Assembly (NCBI GenBank): GCA_051003795.1 | Contig: JBPCKZ010000059.1 | Location: 1 to 62,617 of the forward strand | Reading direction: 5' to 3' | DNA: 62,617 bases | Source: JALYXS01 sp051003795 | Lineage (GTDB): Bacteria; Acidobacteriota; Terriglobia; Bryobacterales; Bryobacteraceae | In this document: piece by piece, positions 40,087 through 47,941 of the stretch | Layout of the letters: each line of letters begins with the position of its first letter | Numbering within the stretch: position 1 is the first letter of the stretch | Made by a program: the position numbers and the translations under genes | The notes under the pieces: model-generated | What the model was told of the DNA's origin: nothing | What the model saw: the letters and a program-made list of their open reading frames with translations, nothing else | Databases searched by the model: none

Positions 40087-42876
40087 TTGGAAGATTACAT
40101 CCACATCCGTGGAGCGCGCGTCCATAACCTGAAGGACATTTCGCTCTCGATTCCGCACAACCAGATCACCGTAATCACGGGTGTTTCCGGTTCGGGCAAG
40201 TCGTCGCTCGCTTTCGATACGATTTACGCCGAGGGACAGCGGCGCTACGTGGAATCGCTTTCGGCATACGCCAGGCAGTTCCTCGAACGCATGGAAAAGC
40301 CCGATGTGGACGACATCGATGGCATCGCTCCGGCAATCGCGATCCGGCAGAAGAATACCAGCCGGAATCCGCGCTCGACGGTGGCGACTTCGACCGAGTG
40401 CTACGACTTCATGCGCCTGCTGTACGCGCGCGTGGGGCAGACATTTTGCCCCGCGTGCGGGAAGCGCGTCGAAAAGGATACGGTGGATGCGGTCGCCCAG
40501 CAGCTCCTCGCGCTACCCGAAGGCTCGCGTTGGTACGCGCTGTTTCCGGTCCTCGGAGCGGACTTAAAAGAGCGCCTGTTCGACCTGCGGAAGAAAGGCT
40601 TCAACCGCCTGTTTCAGAATCAGCGCATCTTTGAATTCTCCACTCCCGAGTCGCTGCTCGAACTCGATTTCAGCCGTCCGGTGTTCGTGCTCGCCGACCG
40701 AATCTCGATCGGTCCCGACCTTCATCAGCGGCTGGTGGATACGACGGAGGTTTGCTATCGGGAGTCGGGCGAAGTCATTTTCGAAAACGCGGCCACACGC
40801 GAGACTACAGGCGAGCGAATCCGTTTCAGCGAAAGCTTCTCCTGCAAGACGTGCAACACCAAGTTCCGTGAGCCGGAGCCGACCCTGTTCAGCTTCAACA
40901 GCCCGGCGGGCGCCTGTCCCCGCTGCCAGGGCTTCGGGAACACCATCGATTACGACATGAATCTCGCGATTCGCGACCGGTCTCTCTCGCTCCAAGCCGG
41001 CGCGATTGAGCCGTGGACCAAGCCGAAGGGCGCGGAATGGTATCGCGATCTGCGGAAATCCGCAGCGGGCAAAGTTCGTTTTGACGTTCCGTTTTGCGAT
41101 CTGACCGAAGCCGAGCAGAATGTGGTTTTCGACGCCGTCCGCGAGTTCTTTGCATACCTCGAAACGAAAAAGTACAAGCTCCACGTGCGCGTGTTTCTGA
41201 GCCGGTATCGCGGCTACGCGCAATGCCCCGAGTGCCGCGGTGCGCGCCTGCGCAAAGATGCTCTTAATGTGCGCGTGGGTGGAAAAACGATTGCCGAATC
41301 CGTGCGGCTCAATATCGCCGAGGCACAGGCTTTCTTCGAGGGGCTTCATCTCACGCCGGAAGAAACCGCCATCGCCGATAAGATCCTGGTCGAAATCCGG
41401 CAGCGGTTGAAGTTCTTGAACGATGTGGGGTTGGATTACCTGACGCTCGACCGGCTCGCTTCCACGCTCTCGGGCGGCGAGGCGCAACGCATTCAGCTTG
41501 CGACGTGCCTGGGATCGCGGCTGGTTGGCGCTTGTTACGTGCTCGACGAGCCTTCGATCGGGTTGCACAGCCGCGACACCGGGCGGCTGATCCACATCTT
41601 GAAAGAACTGCGCGAAATTGGAAACACGATCATCGTGGTCGAGCACGACCCGGAGGTGATGCGCGCGGCGGATCACATCGTCGATCTCGGGCCGGGCGCC
41701 GGCGAGTTGGGCGGTAATGTAATCTTCGACGGCTCCTTCTTGAAGCTGTCGGCGAATGGCTCCGGATCGCTTACTGGCAAGTATCTGCGCGGCGAACTGC
41801 AAGTATCGAAGCCGCGCGAGCCGCGTAGGATCGATCCCCGCCGCGTGCTTCGCTTTTCCGGCGCGCGATTGCACAACCTGAAGAATATCGACGTGGAGAT
41901 TCCGCTCGGCGTCATGGTGGTTATCACGGGCGTGTCAGGATCGGGCAAATCGACATTGGTACACGATGTGATCTATCGTTCGTTACAGCGCGGGCAAAAC
42001 GGGCAATCGGGCGAGTCCTCCGAATCGCCGGAAGAGCTCGAGCCGGTGATGACCTGCATGGGCGTGGAAGGCGCCGAACGGCTTTCCGAGGTGGTGATGA
42101 TCGATCAATCGCCCATCGGCCGCACGCCGCGCTCGAATCCGGTCACTTACATTAAGGCGTTCGATTTGATTCGCGGCCTCTTCGCCTGCACCAGGGAAGC
42201 CGAAAAGCGCGGCTACACGGCGGGCCATTTCTCGTTCAACATCCCCGGCGGAAGGTGCGAGGTTTGCCAGGGCGATGGCACCGTCACGGTGGAGATGCAA
42301 TTTCTCGCGGATGTCGAACTCATCTGCGAAGAATGCAAAGGCACGCGGTACAAATCGAGCATCCTCGATATTCGATACAACGACCTGAACATCCACGATG
42401 TGCTTCAGCTTACCGTGGACCAGGCGATCGAATTCTTTCGCGAGGCTCCGAAGCTCGCGGCGCGATTGCGCGTTTTGGCCGATGTGGGATTGGGTTATTT
42501 GCGGCTGGGCCAGTCCGCAACGACGCTTTCGGGCGGAGAAGCGCAGCGGGTCAAGCTGGCGTCGCACTTGATGCAGTCGACTTCCGCTGGAATGCTTTAC
42601 ATCTTCGACGAGCCCACCACCGGCCTGCATTTCGACGATATCGCAAAGCTGCTCTCCGCCTTCGAGCGATTGATTGAGAACGGCGGAAGCCTGCTGGTGA
42701 TTGAGCACAACTTCGACGTGATTCGCGCCGCCGATTGGGTCATCGACATGGGGCCGGAGGGCGGCGACCGGGGCGGAACCATCGTGGCTACGGGCACGCC
42801 AGACGAGATCGCACAGGTCGAGCGTTCCCACACGGGGCGGTTCTTGCGGCGGTCGTTAAACCTGTCGCTAAACTAA
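40087..42876 (+). CDS. uvrA: Excinuclease ABC subunit A
   Basis: 929 residues, damage-sensing ATPase of nucleotide excision repair. Two ABC ATPase halves are seen: GVSGSGKSSLAFDTIYAEGQ near residue 33 and GVSGSGKSTLVHDVIY near residue 618, with LSGGEAQRIQLAT and LSGGEAQRVKLAS signatures. Zinc cysteines occur in CPACGKRVEKD, the CKTCN...CPRCQG region, CPECRGARLRK and the CEVCQGDG...CEECKGTRY pair. DYIHIRGARVHNLKDI is the family start, and TTG at 40087 is the only usable start codon because a TGA lies in frame at 40066. A TPR gene begins four bases after its stop. Confidence 0.97.
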   Translation: MEDYIHIRGARVHNLKDISLSIPHNQITVITGVSGSGKSSLAFDTIYAEGQRRYVESLSAYARQFLERMEKPDVDDIDGIAPAIAIRQKNTSRNPRSTVATSTECYDFMRLLYARVGQTFCPACGKRVEKDTVDAVAQQLLALPEGSRWYALFPVLGADLKERLFDLRKKGFNRLFQNQRIFEFSTPESLLELDFSRPVFVLADRISIGPDLHQRLVDTTEVCYRESGEVIFENAATRETTGERIRFSESFSCKTCNTKFREPEPTLFSFNSPAGACPRCQGFGNTIDYDMNLAIRDRSLSLQAGAIEPWTKPKGAEWYRDLRKSAAGKVRFDVPFCDLTEAEQNVVFDAVREFFAYLETKKYKLHVRVFLSRYRGYAQCPECRGARLRKDALNVRVGGKTIAESVRLNIAEAQAFFEGLHLTPEETAIADKILVEIRQRLKFLNDVGLDYLTLDRLASTLSGGEAQRIQLATCLGSRLVGACYVLDEPSIGLHSRDTGRLIHILKELREIGNTIIVVEHDPEVMRAADHIVDLGPGAGELGGNVIFDGSFLKLSANGSGSLTGKYLRGELQVSKPREPRRIDPRRVLRFSGARLHNLKNIDVEIPLGVMVVITGVSGSGKSTLVHDVIYRSLQRGQNGQSGESSESPEELEPVMTCMGVEGAERLSEVVMIDQSPIGRTPRSNPVTYIKAFDLIRGLFACTREAEKRGYTAGHFSFNIPGGRCEVCQGDGTVTVEMQFLADVELICEECKGTRYKSSILDIRYNDLNIHDVLQLTVDQAIEFFREAPKLAARLRVLADVGLGYLRLGQSATTLSGGEAQRVKLASHLMQSTSAGMLYIFDEPTTGLHFDDIAKLLSAFERLIENGGSLLVIEHNFDVIRAADWVIDMGPEGGDRGGTIVATGTPDEIAQVERSHTGRFLRRSLNLSLN

Positions 42877-42880
42877 AGCC

Positions 42881-44098
42881 ATGTGGTGTTCCGCCACGAT
42901 ATTCCTATTTCTGCTGCTTCAAGCAGCCGATCCCATCTCGGAAGGCATGAAAGCGCTTGACGACAATCGCCTCGATCGCGCCGTCCAGCTTTTCACGCAA
43001 GCGATAGCCGCCAATCCGAACGACTACAGTGCGCATTTCAATCTCGCGCTCGCTTACAGCTTGCTAAACAAGGACGCCGAGGCAATTCCGGAATATCGGA
43101 AGACGCTGGAGATCGAGCCGGATCTCTATCAAGCACATCTGAATTTGGGAATGCTGCTCCTTCGGGATAAACAACCGAAAGATGCCTTGACCCCGCTCGA
43201 ATTCGCGGCCGCCCGGAAACCCCTTGAATTCCGTCCGCAGTTCTACGCGGCGGAAGCCGAGCTCGGAGCCGATGAGTTTGAAAAGGCGGAGGCGCACTAT
43301 CAGACCGCCTTGACGGCCAATCCGAAATCCGCGGCCGCCGAGCTTGGCTTGGGCCGTTCCCAAGTCAAACAGAACCGGCTCGCGGATGGCGCACTCCATA
43401 TCCGCAAAGCGGCGGAAATGGATCCTGCGTTTCGCGACGGCCTGCTCGAACTCGCCGCCGGTTTCGAAAAGGCCGGGAAGACCGCCGACGCCATCGCGAT
43501 ATACGAACAGTTCCCCTCCAACCCCGGCGCGCAGGAACGGTTGGGCGAATTGCTGATCGAATCGAAGCAATTCGCGGAAGCCATTCCCCGGCTTCAAAAA
43601 GCTGTCGCGCAGTCGCCTACTTCGGCCAACCGCTTGGCGCTTGCCACTGCGTACCGCATGAATAAGGAGCCGCAAAAAGAGATAGCGGAGCTCCAGAAAG
43701 CCGCGGCTTCCGATCCCGCGAACTACGACCTGCGCATGATTCTCGGCCGGACCTTGCGGGATGAACGGCAACTCGGACCCGCGGCCGCCGAGTTTTCTCA
43801 AGCCGCCAAGATCCAGCCGCAATCGAAAGAAGCGTGGAACGAGCTTGCGGGCGTTCTGATCGTGAAACAGGATTACGCGCAGGGTCTCGCCGCGCTCGAC
43901 CGCGTGAAGGCGCTGGGCGAGGAGTCGCCCGGCGACCATTATCTGCGCGCGATCACGCTCGACAAGCTCAAGCAATTGAAGCCCGCGCTCGAGAGCTATC
44001 AAAGATTTCTGGCAACCGGCGAAGGCAAATTTCCCGACCAGGAATTCATCGCGCGGCAACGAGTGCGAATTATTCAGAAGGAGCTGAGTAAGAAATGA
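42881..44098 (+). CDS. Exported TPR protein downstream of uvrA
   Basis: 405 residues. A short signal peptide (CSATIFLFLLLQAADP) precedes about ten TPR units (MKALDDNRLDRAVQLFTQAI, FNLALAYSLLNKDAEAIPEY, LNLGMLLLRDKQPKDALTPL, AAEAELGADEFEKAEAHYQT, LGELLIESKQFAEAIPRLQK, AGVLIVKQDYAQGLAALDRV). The gene begins four bases after the uvrA stop and overlaps the next gene by four bases, so transcription with uvrA is likely. An exported scaffold in a repair operon is unusual and the link may be only shared transcription. Confidence 0.87.
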   Translation: MWCSATIFLFLLLQAADPISEGMKALDDNRLDRAVQLFTQAIAANPNDYSAHFNLALAYSLLNKDAEAIPEYRKTLEIEPDLYQAHLNLGMLLLRDKQPKDALTPLEFAAARKPLEFRPQFYAAEAELGADEFEKAEAHYQTALTANPKSAAAELGLGRSQVKQNRLADGALHIRKAAEMDPAFRDGLLELAAGFEKAGKTADAIAIYEQFPSNPGAQERLGELLIESKQFAEAIPRLQKAVAQSPTSANRLALATAYRMNKEPQKEIAELQKAAASDPANYDLRMILGRTLRDERQLGPAAAEFSQAAKIQPQSKEAWNELAGVLIVKQDYAQGLAALDRVKALGEESPGDHYLRAITLDKLKQLKPALESYQRFLATGEGKFPDQEFIARQRVRIIQKELSKK

Positions 44099-44526
44099 TC
44101 AAGCCGGCTCTCTGGATCGCCGCCCTTCTTTGCGGCGCGCTTTATGCCGACGTAGGGGCGGTGAAGGCGGAGCCGAATTTGGAGAAGCGCGCGCGGCTCG
44201 CGCTCACGGACGCGGCGGACGTGCTGACAACCGCGCAAAGCGATTACGATAAGGGCGATCGCCCCGGCGCGCAAGCCGCTTTCATGGAAATGCGCGAGTT
44301 GGTGGAGGTGGCGCAAAGCGCGCTCGCTGAAACGCATAAGAGTCCGGTCCGCAGTCCCAAGCATTTCAAGAATGCGGAAGTGAAATCGCGCGAACTGCTG
44401 AAGCGGATCGAAGGCTTTGAGCAAAGCATGGATTTCCAGGACCGCGACCTCATCGAGCCGGCGAAAACGAAAATTCAGGAAATCCACGACGCTTGGCTGC
44501 TCGGCATCATGGGGCCGAAAAAATGA
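44095..44526 (+). CDS. Small exported helical protein
   Basis: 143 residues, signal peptide IKPALWIAALLCGALYA. The mature part is nearly all predicted helix with heptad-like spacing (RARLALTDAADVLTTAQSDY, AAFMEMRELVEVAQSALAET, KSRELLKRIEGFEQSMDFQD, RDLIEPAKTKIQEIHDAWLL). No cysteine is left after the signal. The family is unknown to me. ATGA overlaps join it to the TPR gene before and the helical gene after, so the three products are made together and probably form one periplasmic complex. That is inferred from layout only. Confidence 0.8.
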   Translation: MIKPALWIAALLCGALYADVGAVKAEPNLEKRARLALTDAADVLTTAQSDYDKGDRPGAQAAFMEMRELVEVAQSALAETHKSPVRSPKHFKNAEVKSRELLKRIEGFEQSMDFQDRDLIEPAKTKIQEIHDAWLLGIMGPKK

Positions 44527-45170
44527 AAAAGCAATGCCTGGTTCTGTTTCTGCTCCTCTTCCCGCTTTGGGCCGCGCCGTTGTTGCGGGCGGATCGCGAT
44601 TTTTTAACCGCCGACGAGACCGATCAAGTGCGCGAAGCGCAGGATCCCAACGACCGAATGAAGCTTTATATCCAATTCGCGCGGCAACGGCTCGATCAAG
44701 CGCAACAGTTGCTCGCGAAAGATAAGCCGGGGCGCTCGATCCTGGTGCACGATTTATTGGACGATTACAACAACATCATCGACGCGATCGATACGGTCTC
44801 GGACGACGCGCTGAAGCGCAAGCTTTCGATTCAAATTGGCCTCGCGGCGGTCGCGGATGGCGAAAAGCCGATGCTGGCGGCCTTGCGAAAGATTGAGGAC
44901 GCCCATCCCAAGGACATCGCGCGATACGAGTTCGTGTTGAAGCAGGCGATCGAAACGACCAACGACAGCATCGATTTGGCCGGCGCCGACCTCAGTAAAC
45001 GCGCGACCGATGTGCTTGCCAAGGAAGAGAAAGAGAAGAAAGAACGAGAGGCCGCGATGACGACGGAGGACAAGGAAGAGAAGAAAGCGGCCGCGAAAAA
45101 GGTTGAAGGTCCGCGAAGCGGGCGCAAGCCTCCGACGTTACTGCGAAAGGGCGAAGAGGTCAAGCCCTAG
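44523..45170 (+). CDS. Exported helical protein with charged tail
   Basis: 215 residues. The signal peptide is KKQCLVLFLLLFPLWAAPLL. The middle (20-150) is helical (DRMKLYIQFARQRLDQAQQL, HDLLDDYNNIIDAIDTVSDD, EKPMLAALRKIEDA). The last 55 residues are very rich in Lys and Glu (LAKEEKEKKEREAAMTTEDK, EEKKAAAKKVEG), probably a single charged helix. It is not a family I know. It overlaps the previous gene by four bases and ends the apparent uvrA-TPR-helical-helical run, 13 bases before the convergent sulfatase gene. Confidence 0.8.
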   Translation: MKKQCLVLFLLLFPLWAAPLLRADRDFLTADETDQVREAQDPNDRMKLYIQFARQRLDQAQQLLAKDKPGRSILVHDLLDDYNNIIDAIDTVSDDALKRKLSIQIGLAAVADGEKPMLAALRKIEDAHPKDIARYEFVLKQAIETTNDSIDLAGADLSKRATDVLAKEEKEKKEREAAMTTEDKEEKKAAAKKVEGPRSGRKPPTLLRKGEEVKP

Positions 45171-45183
45171 TATCATCGCCCTA

Positions 45184-46719
45184 TCATCGCGCATCGTCGC
45201 GCGGGTGCAGATACCAATCCAGAATGTCCGCCTCGTTGCTCGCTTGGGGCTCGCGCGCCGCGTCCGGATGCGTATCCCGGAAGCGCTTCAACATGAGCTG
45301 CCGCATTTGCGCCGCCGTATCGCGATTTTCTTTCACTGCGTTGTGAAACTCGCCCGGATCGTTCTTCAAGTCGAATAGAATTTCATACCTTCCGGGCGTG
45401 GGGTGATCCGTAACATATCCATCCTGGCGCTCGCGCTTACCGGAGCAATATATATATTTCCAGTCGTTTGTCCGGATGTACGCTTCTTCGTTCTCCAGGT
45501 ACTCGCTGAAAATGTGATCGCGCGCCTGAACCGGCGTGCCCTCCAAATAAGGGCGCAAGCTTCGTCCATGCCGAATCGGCAGCGCTTTGAGATCCATCAG
45601 ATCGACTATGGTCGCGGGCACGTCGACATGCTCCGTCAATTGATTCACAACGCCGGGACGAATGCGGCCCGGATAGCGCATCATCAGCGGAACGCGTAGC
45701 GCGGGGTCGTACCCGCAGTGCTTCTCGAAACGGCCGTGCTGCCCGAGATCGTAGCCGTGGTCGGCCGAGTACACGACAAACGTATTTCGATCGAGATTCA
45801 ACTCGGTCAGCTTTCGCAGCACCTGTCCAATGTTGCGATCCAAGTACTCGACCGAGGTGTAGTAGGCCGCCGCAATTCCTTGTTTGTCGGATTCACTTAG
45901 ATCGCGAAAAACAATCGGGATCTGCCACGCATCCTCCGCCCCAACAACCGGCGGACGAAAAGTCCCAGCTCGAAACTTGTCGCGATATTCGAACGGGAAA
46001 TCGTACGGCGAATGCGGCTCGAGGAAACTCACCCACAACGCGAAAGGCGTGTCTTTGTGCCGCTCCAGGAATTGCCCGGCATGCCGGAGTTGAAAGCTGG
46101 CGCGCATGTCGTCCTCATGGCATGGATAAGGCAACTTATCGGCGTTCAGCCAGATCCGCGCGGGGTCTTTGAACGGCTTCCACGGCGGCTTGACGGGAGT
46201 GCCGGGCGGCAACGGCCGTGGAGTCGCCTCCTTCCGCCAATCGCGTGTCAGCACGTCTTCCGTGTGCACGATGTCAAAGCCGTGCATCCCCGGAGCGCCC
46301 GGTTTATTGAAGTGCATTTTGCCGAAAACGGCGGTGGTGTAGCCTGCCTCGCGGAATTGTTTCGCCAGCGTTGGCTTATCCTCGGCGAGCGGAGTCGGCA
46401 GGCGCGTGACGCCGGCCATGTGCGGCAATTGGCCCGTGAAAAAACTCTGGCGCGATGGCGTGCACACCGGCGAATTGCAATAGTGCCGCGCGAAACGGGC
46501 ACTCTCGCCCGCGAAACCGTCGAGATTCGGCGTGCGCGCGAGTTTGTTTCCGTCGGCCCCCAACACGTAGCCGGCGTGGTCGTCGGCGAGGATGAAAAGA
46601 AAATTCGGCTGGCGGCGTGCAGCGCCTTGGGTCTGCGCGGATGAAATTACGGCAGAGCTCAAGCCCCCCAGCACTGTCCGGCGCGAAATCATTCGACTCG
46701 GCTGTGACTCGGCAAACAT
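45184..46719 (-). CDS. Tat-exported sulfatase
   Basis: 511 residues. SRRTVLGGLSSAVISSA is a twin-arginine signal. The alkaline-phosphatase-fold metal site starts NFLFILADDHAG. The formylglycine site is NSPVCTPSRQSFFTGQLPHM with cysteine 86 in the CxPSR motif, so it needs a maturase. Further blocks are GYTTAVFGKMHFNK, FALWVSFLEPHSPYDFPFEY, FVVYSADHGYDLGQHGRFEK and DDPALRVPLMM-like VPLMMRYPG. It should cleave a sulfate or phosphonate ester outside the cytoplasm; choline sulfatase- or polysaccharide-sulfatase-like substrates are possible. ATG 46692 is an alternative start. No maturase gene is seen in the window. Confidence 0.93.
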   Translation of the reverse strand: MFAESQPSRMISRRTVLGGLSSAVISSAQTQGAARRQPNFLFILADDHAGYVLGADGNKLARTPNLDGFAGESARFARHYCNSPVCTPSRQSFFTGQLPHMAGVTRLPTPLAEDKPTLAKQFREAGYTTAVFGKMHFNKPGAPGMHGFDIVHTEDVLTRDWRKEATPRPLPPGTPVKPPWKPFKDPARIWLNADKLPYPCHEDDMRASFQLRHAGQFLERHKDTPFALWVSFLEPHSPYDFPFEYRDKFRAGTFRPPVVGAEDAWQIPIVFRDLSESDKQGIAAAYYTSVEYLDRNIGQVLRKLTELNLDRNTFVVYSADHGYDLGQHGRFEKHCGYDPALRVPLMMRYPGRIRPGVVNQLTEHVDVPATIVDLMDLKALPIRHGRSLRPYLEGTPVQARDHIFSEYLENEEAYIRTNDWKYIYCSGKRERQDGYVTDHPTPGRYEILFDLKNDPGEFHNAVKENRDTAAQMRQLMLKRFRDTHPDAAREPQASNEADILDWYLHPRDDAR

Positions 46720-46723
46720 CCCG

Positions 46724-47227
46724 CTAATTGCGCGGCCCGATCTTTTCCGTTCTGCCCGCCAGCGGCTGCACCGCCGAACCTCCGCACACCGCCACGCCGG
46801 TCTTGGTCAGCGCATTGAGAAAATTTTGAAACATGGCATAGAAAACCTGTTCCGTGATCGGCTGCTTGCCCGGTAATCGGAAAGTCGCGGGCAACTCCTT
46901 CGAGATGCGCACCCGCACGGAGTTCCCCTGGCTCTTGCCGGAACGGTCGCGTTTGTTGGCCATCGACATCGGCGTCTGCATCACGCCTCCGGTGCGGCCA
47001 TCCACGTAAAACTGGCATCGCGAAAACCAGCCCAAGTTAGCGGGGTCGGCCGCATCGAACAGGAGCAGCGGGCCCTGCCGCCCGGGCGCCGTCAGGTCCA
47101 GACAGATGCTGCGCGCGGACTCCTTGACCTTGCTCTCGAACCCCGCGTCTTTCGCCACGCCGTGGACGGTGTCGGCGTCCAGCTCGAGTAAGATCAGTTT
47201 GTGCTGCCCTGCCTGCAAGACCTGCAT
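46724..47227 (-). CDS. Hypothetical protein
   Basis: 167 residues, no signal peptide, mixed alpha/beta in appearance. Segments such as KLILLELDADTVHGVAKDAG, SICLDLTAPGRQGPLLLFDA, WFSRCQFYVDGRTGGVMQTP and VRVRISKELPATF are present. It contains three cysteines. I do not recognise a family. It ends four bases before the sulfatase start on the same strand, so the two may be co-transcribed. The frame is long and clean, which supports a real gene. Confidence 0.6.
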   Translation of the reverse strand: MQVLQAGQHKLILLELDADTVHGVAKDAGFESKVKESARSICLDLTAPGRQGPLLLFDAADPANLGWFSRCQFYVDGRTGGVMQTPMSMANKRDRSGKSQGNSVRVRISKELPATFRLPGKQPITEQVFYAMFQNFLNALTKTGVAVCGGSAVQPLAGRTEKIGPRN

Positions 47228-47256
47228 GAAGAGGCTATTCTATCAGCCGCAACCGT

Positions 47257-47436
47257 TTACGCTCGCCAATTCGCCGCCAGCGGCTCGGCGATGTAGGTGA
47301 AATATCCGGCCCACTTTTCAATTTCGTGTCCGCAATGACAACGCAATGTATCGCAGATCTTCACGTTCGAAGCTTCATAGTGAATCATCCACTTCTGCCC
47401 GCATGGACAATCCTGGGTGTGGTGCTCGAATGTCAT
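47257..47436 (-). CDS. Small zinc-ribbon protein
   Basis: 59 residues, below usual size cut-offs. The minus strand reads MTFEHHTQDCPCGQKWMIHY, then EASNVKICDTLRCHCGHEIE and KWAGYFTYIAEPLAANWRA. Two CPC/CHC pairs (CPCG and CHCG, plus ICDTLRC) form a zinc-ribbon pattern, seen in small proteins of unknown role that may bind nucleic acids or metal. Its first 62 bases overlap the 3' end of the DUF4864-like gene in another frame. The overlap is longer than coupled genes usually show, so one of the two ends may be misplaced. Confidence 0.6.
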   Translation of the reverse strand: MTFEHHTQDCPCGQKWMIHYEASNVKICDTLRCHCGHEIEKWAGYFTYIAEPLAANWRA

Positions 47437-47941
47437 TGACGCTCACCGCTCCATCGGCGAAAGGCTCGGGAAACTTTAGGGATTTCGCCCGAATCGCGCC
47501 TGACGATTGTTCGGGAATGCGAGCGACGCCTTCGGTCATCCAACAGTCCTTATAAGGCTCTTCCTTCTGCTTCCCGAGCGCGAACACGAAAACGGCGGGC
47601 GCGCCGTCGACGTCGATCAATCTCACCCGCTGCTCCGCGCGATCGCCGGTAATCTGAATCGGACTGAACTCCGCGCTCCGGTGATTCAGCAGCGGCCGGT
47701 AGAGCGGATTCGTTACGAGCAGCACGAATTTTTCGATGGGGCCGGTCGCGGCGCGATTGCCCGGCGATGCAAACGCGAACGCTTTGCGGATGCCGGAATC
47801 CATAGTGGGCGTATCGTTTTTTTGAAACGCCGCGAGTTGGATCTTGATTACTTGAGCGGGCGTGAGCTTGGGGCTGGGTTCTTGCGGGAATGCCGAGGCG
47901 GCAAGAGCCGCGAATATTGCGGCGATTTGGCCGCCGCTCAT
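47375..47941 (-). CDS. DUF4864-like exported protein
   Basis: 188 residues. A signal peptide (GGQIAAIFAALAASAFPQ) precedes VIKIQLAAFQKNDTPTMDSG, IRKAFAFASPGNRAATGPIE, KFVLLVTNPLYRPLLNHRSA and RLIDVDGAPAVFVFALGKQK, a DUF4864-type NTF2-like pattern. Family members normally end soon after the DCWMTEGVARI strand. Here about 40 further residues run into the zinc-ribbon gene, so the true end may be earlier, with a frameshift in between. Its ATG overlaps the stop of the ABC exporter gene by four bases (ATGA), which implies coupled translation. Function unknown. Confidence 0.75.
   Translation of the reverse strand: MSGGQIAAIFAALAASAFPQEPSPKLTPAQVIKIQLAAFQKNDTPTMDSGIRKAFAFASPGNRAATGPIEKFVLLVTNPLYRPLLNHRSAEFSPIQITGDRAEQRVRLIDVDGAPAVFVFALGKQKEEPYKDCWMTEGVARIPEQSSGAIRAKSLKFPEPFADGAVSVNDIRAPHPGLSMRAEVDDSL

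Noticed and set aside
40564..41874. 436-codon ORF antisense to uvrA
   Set aside because: It lies wholly inside uvrA, and its translation has no domain and no start signal.
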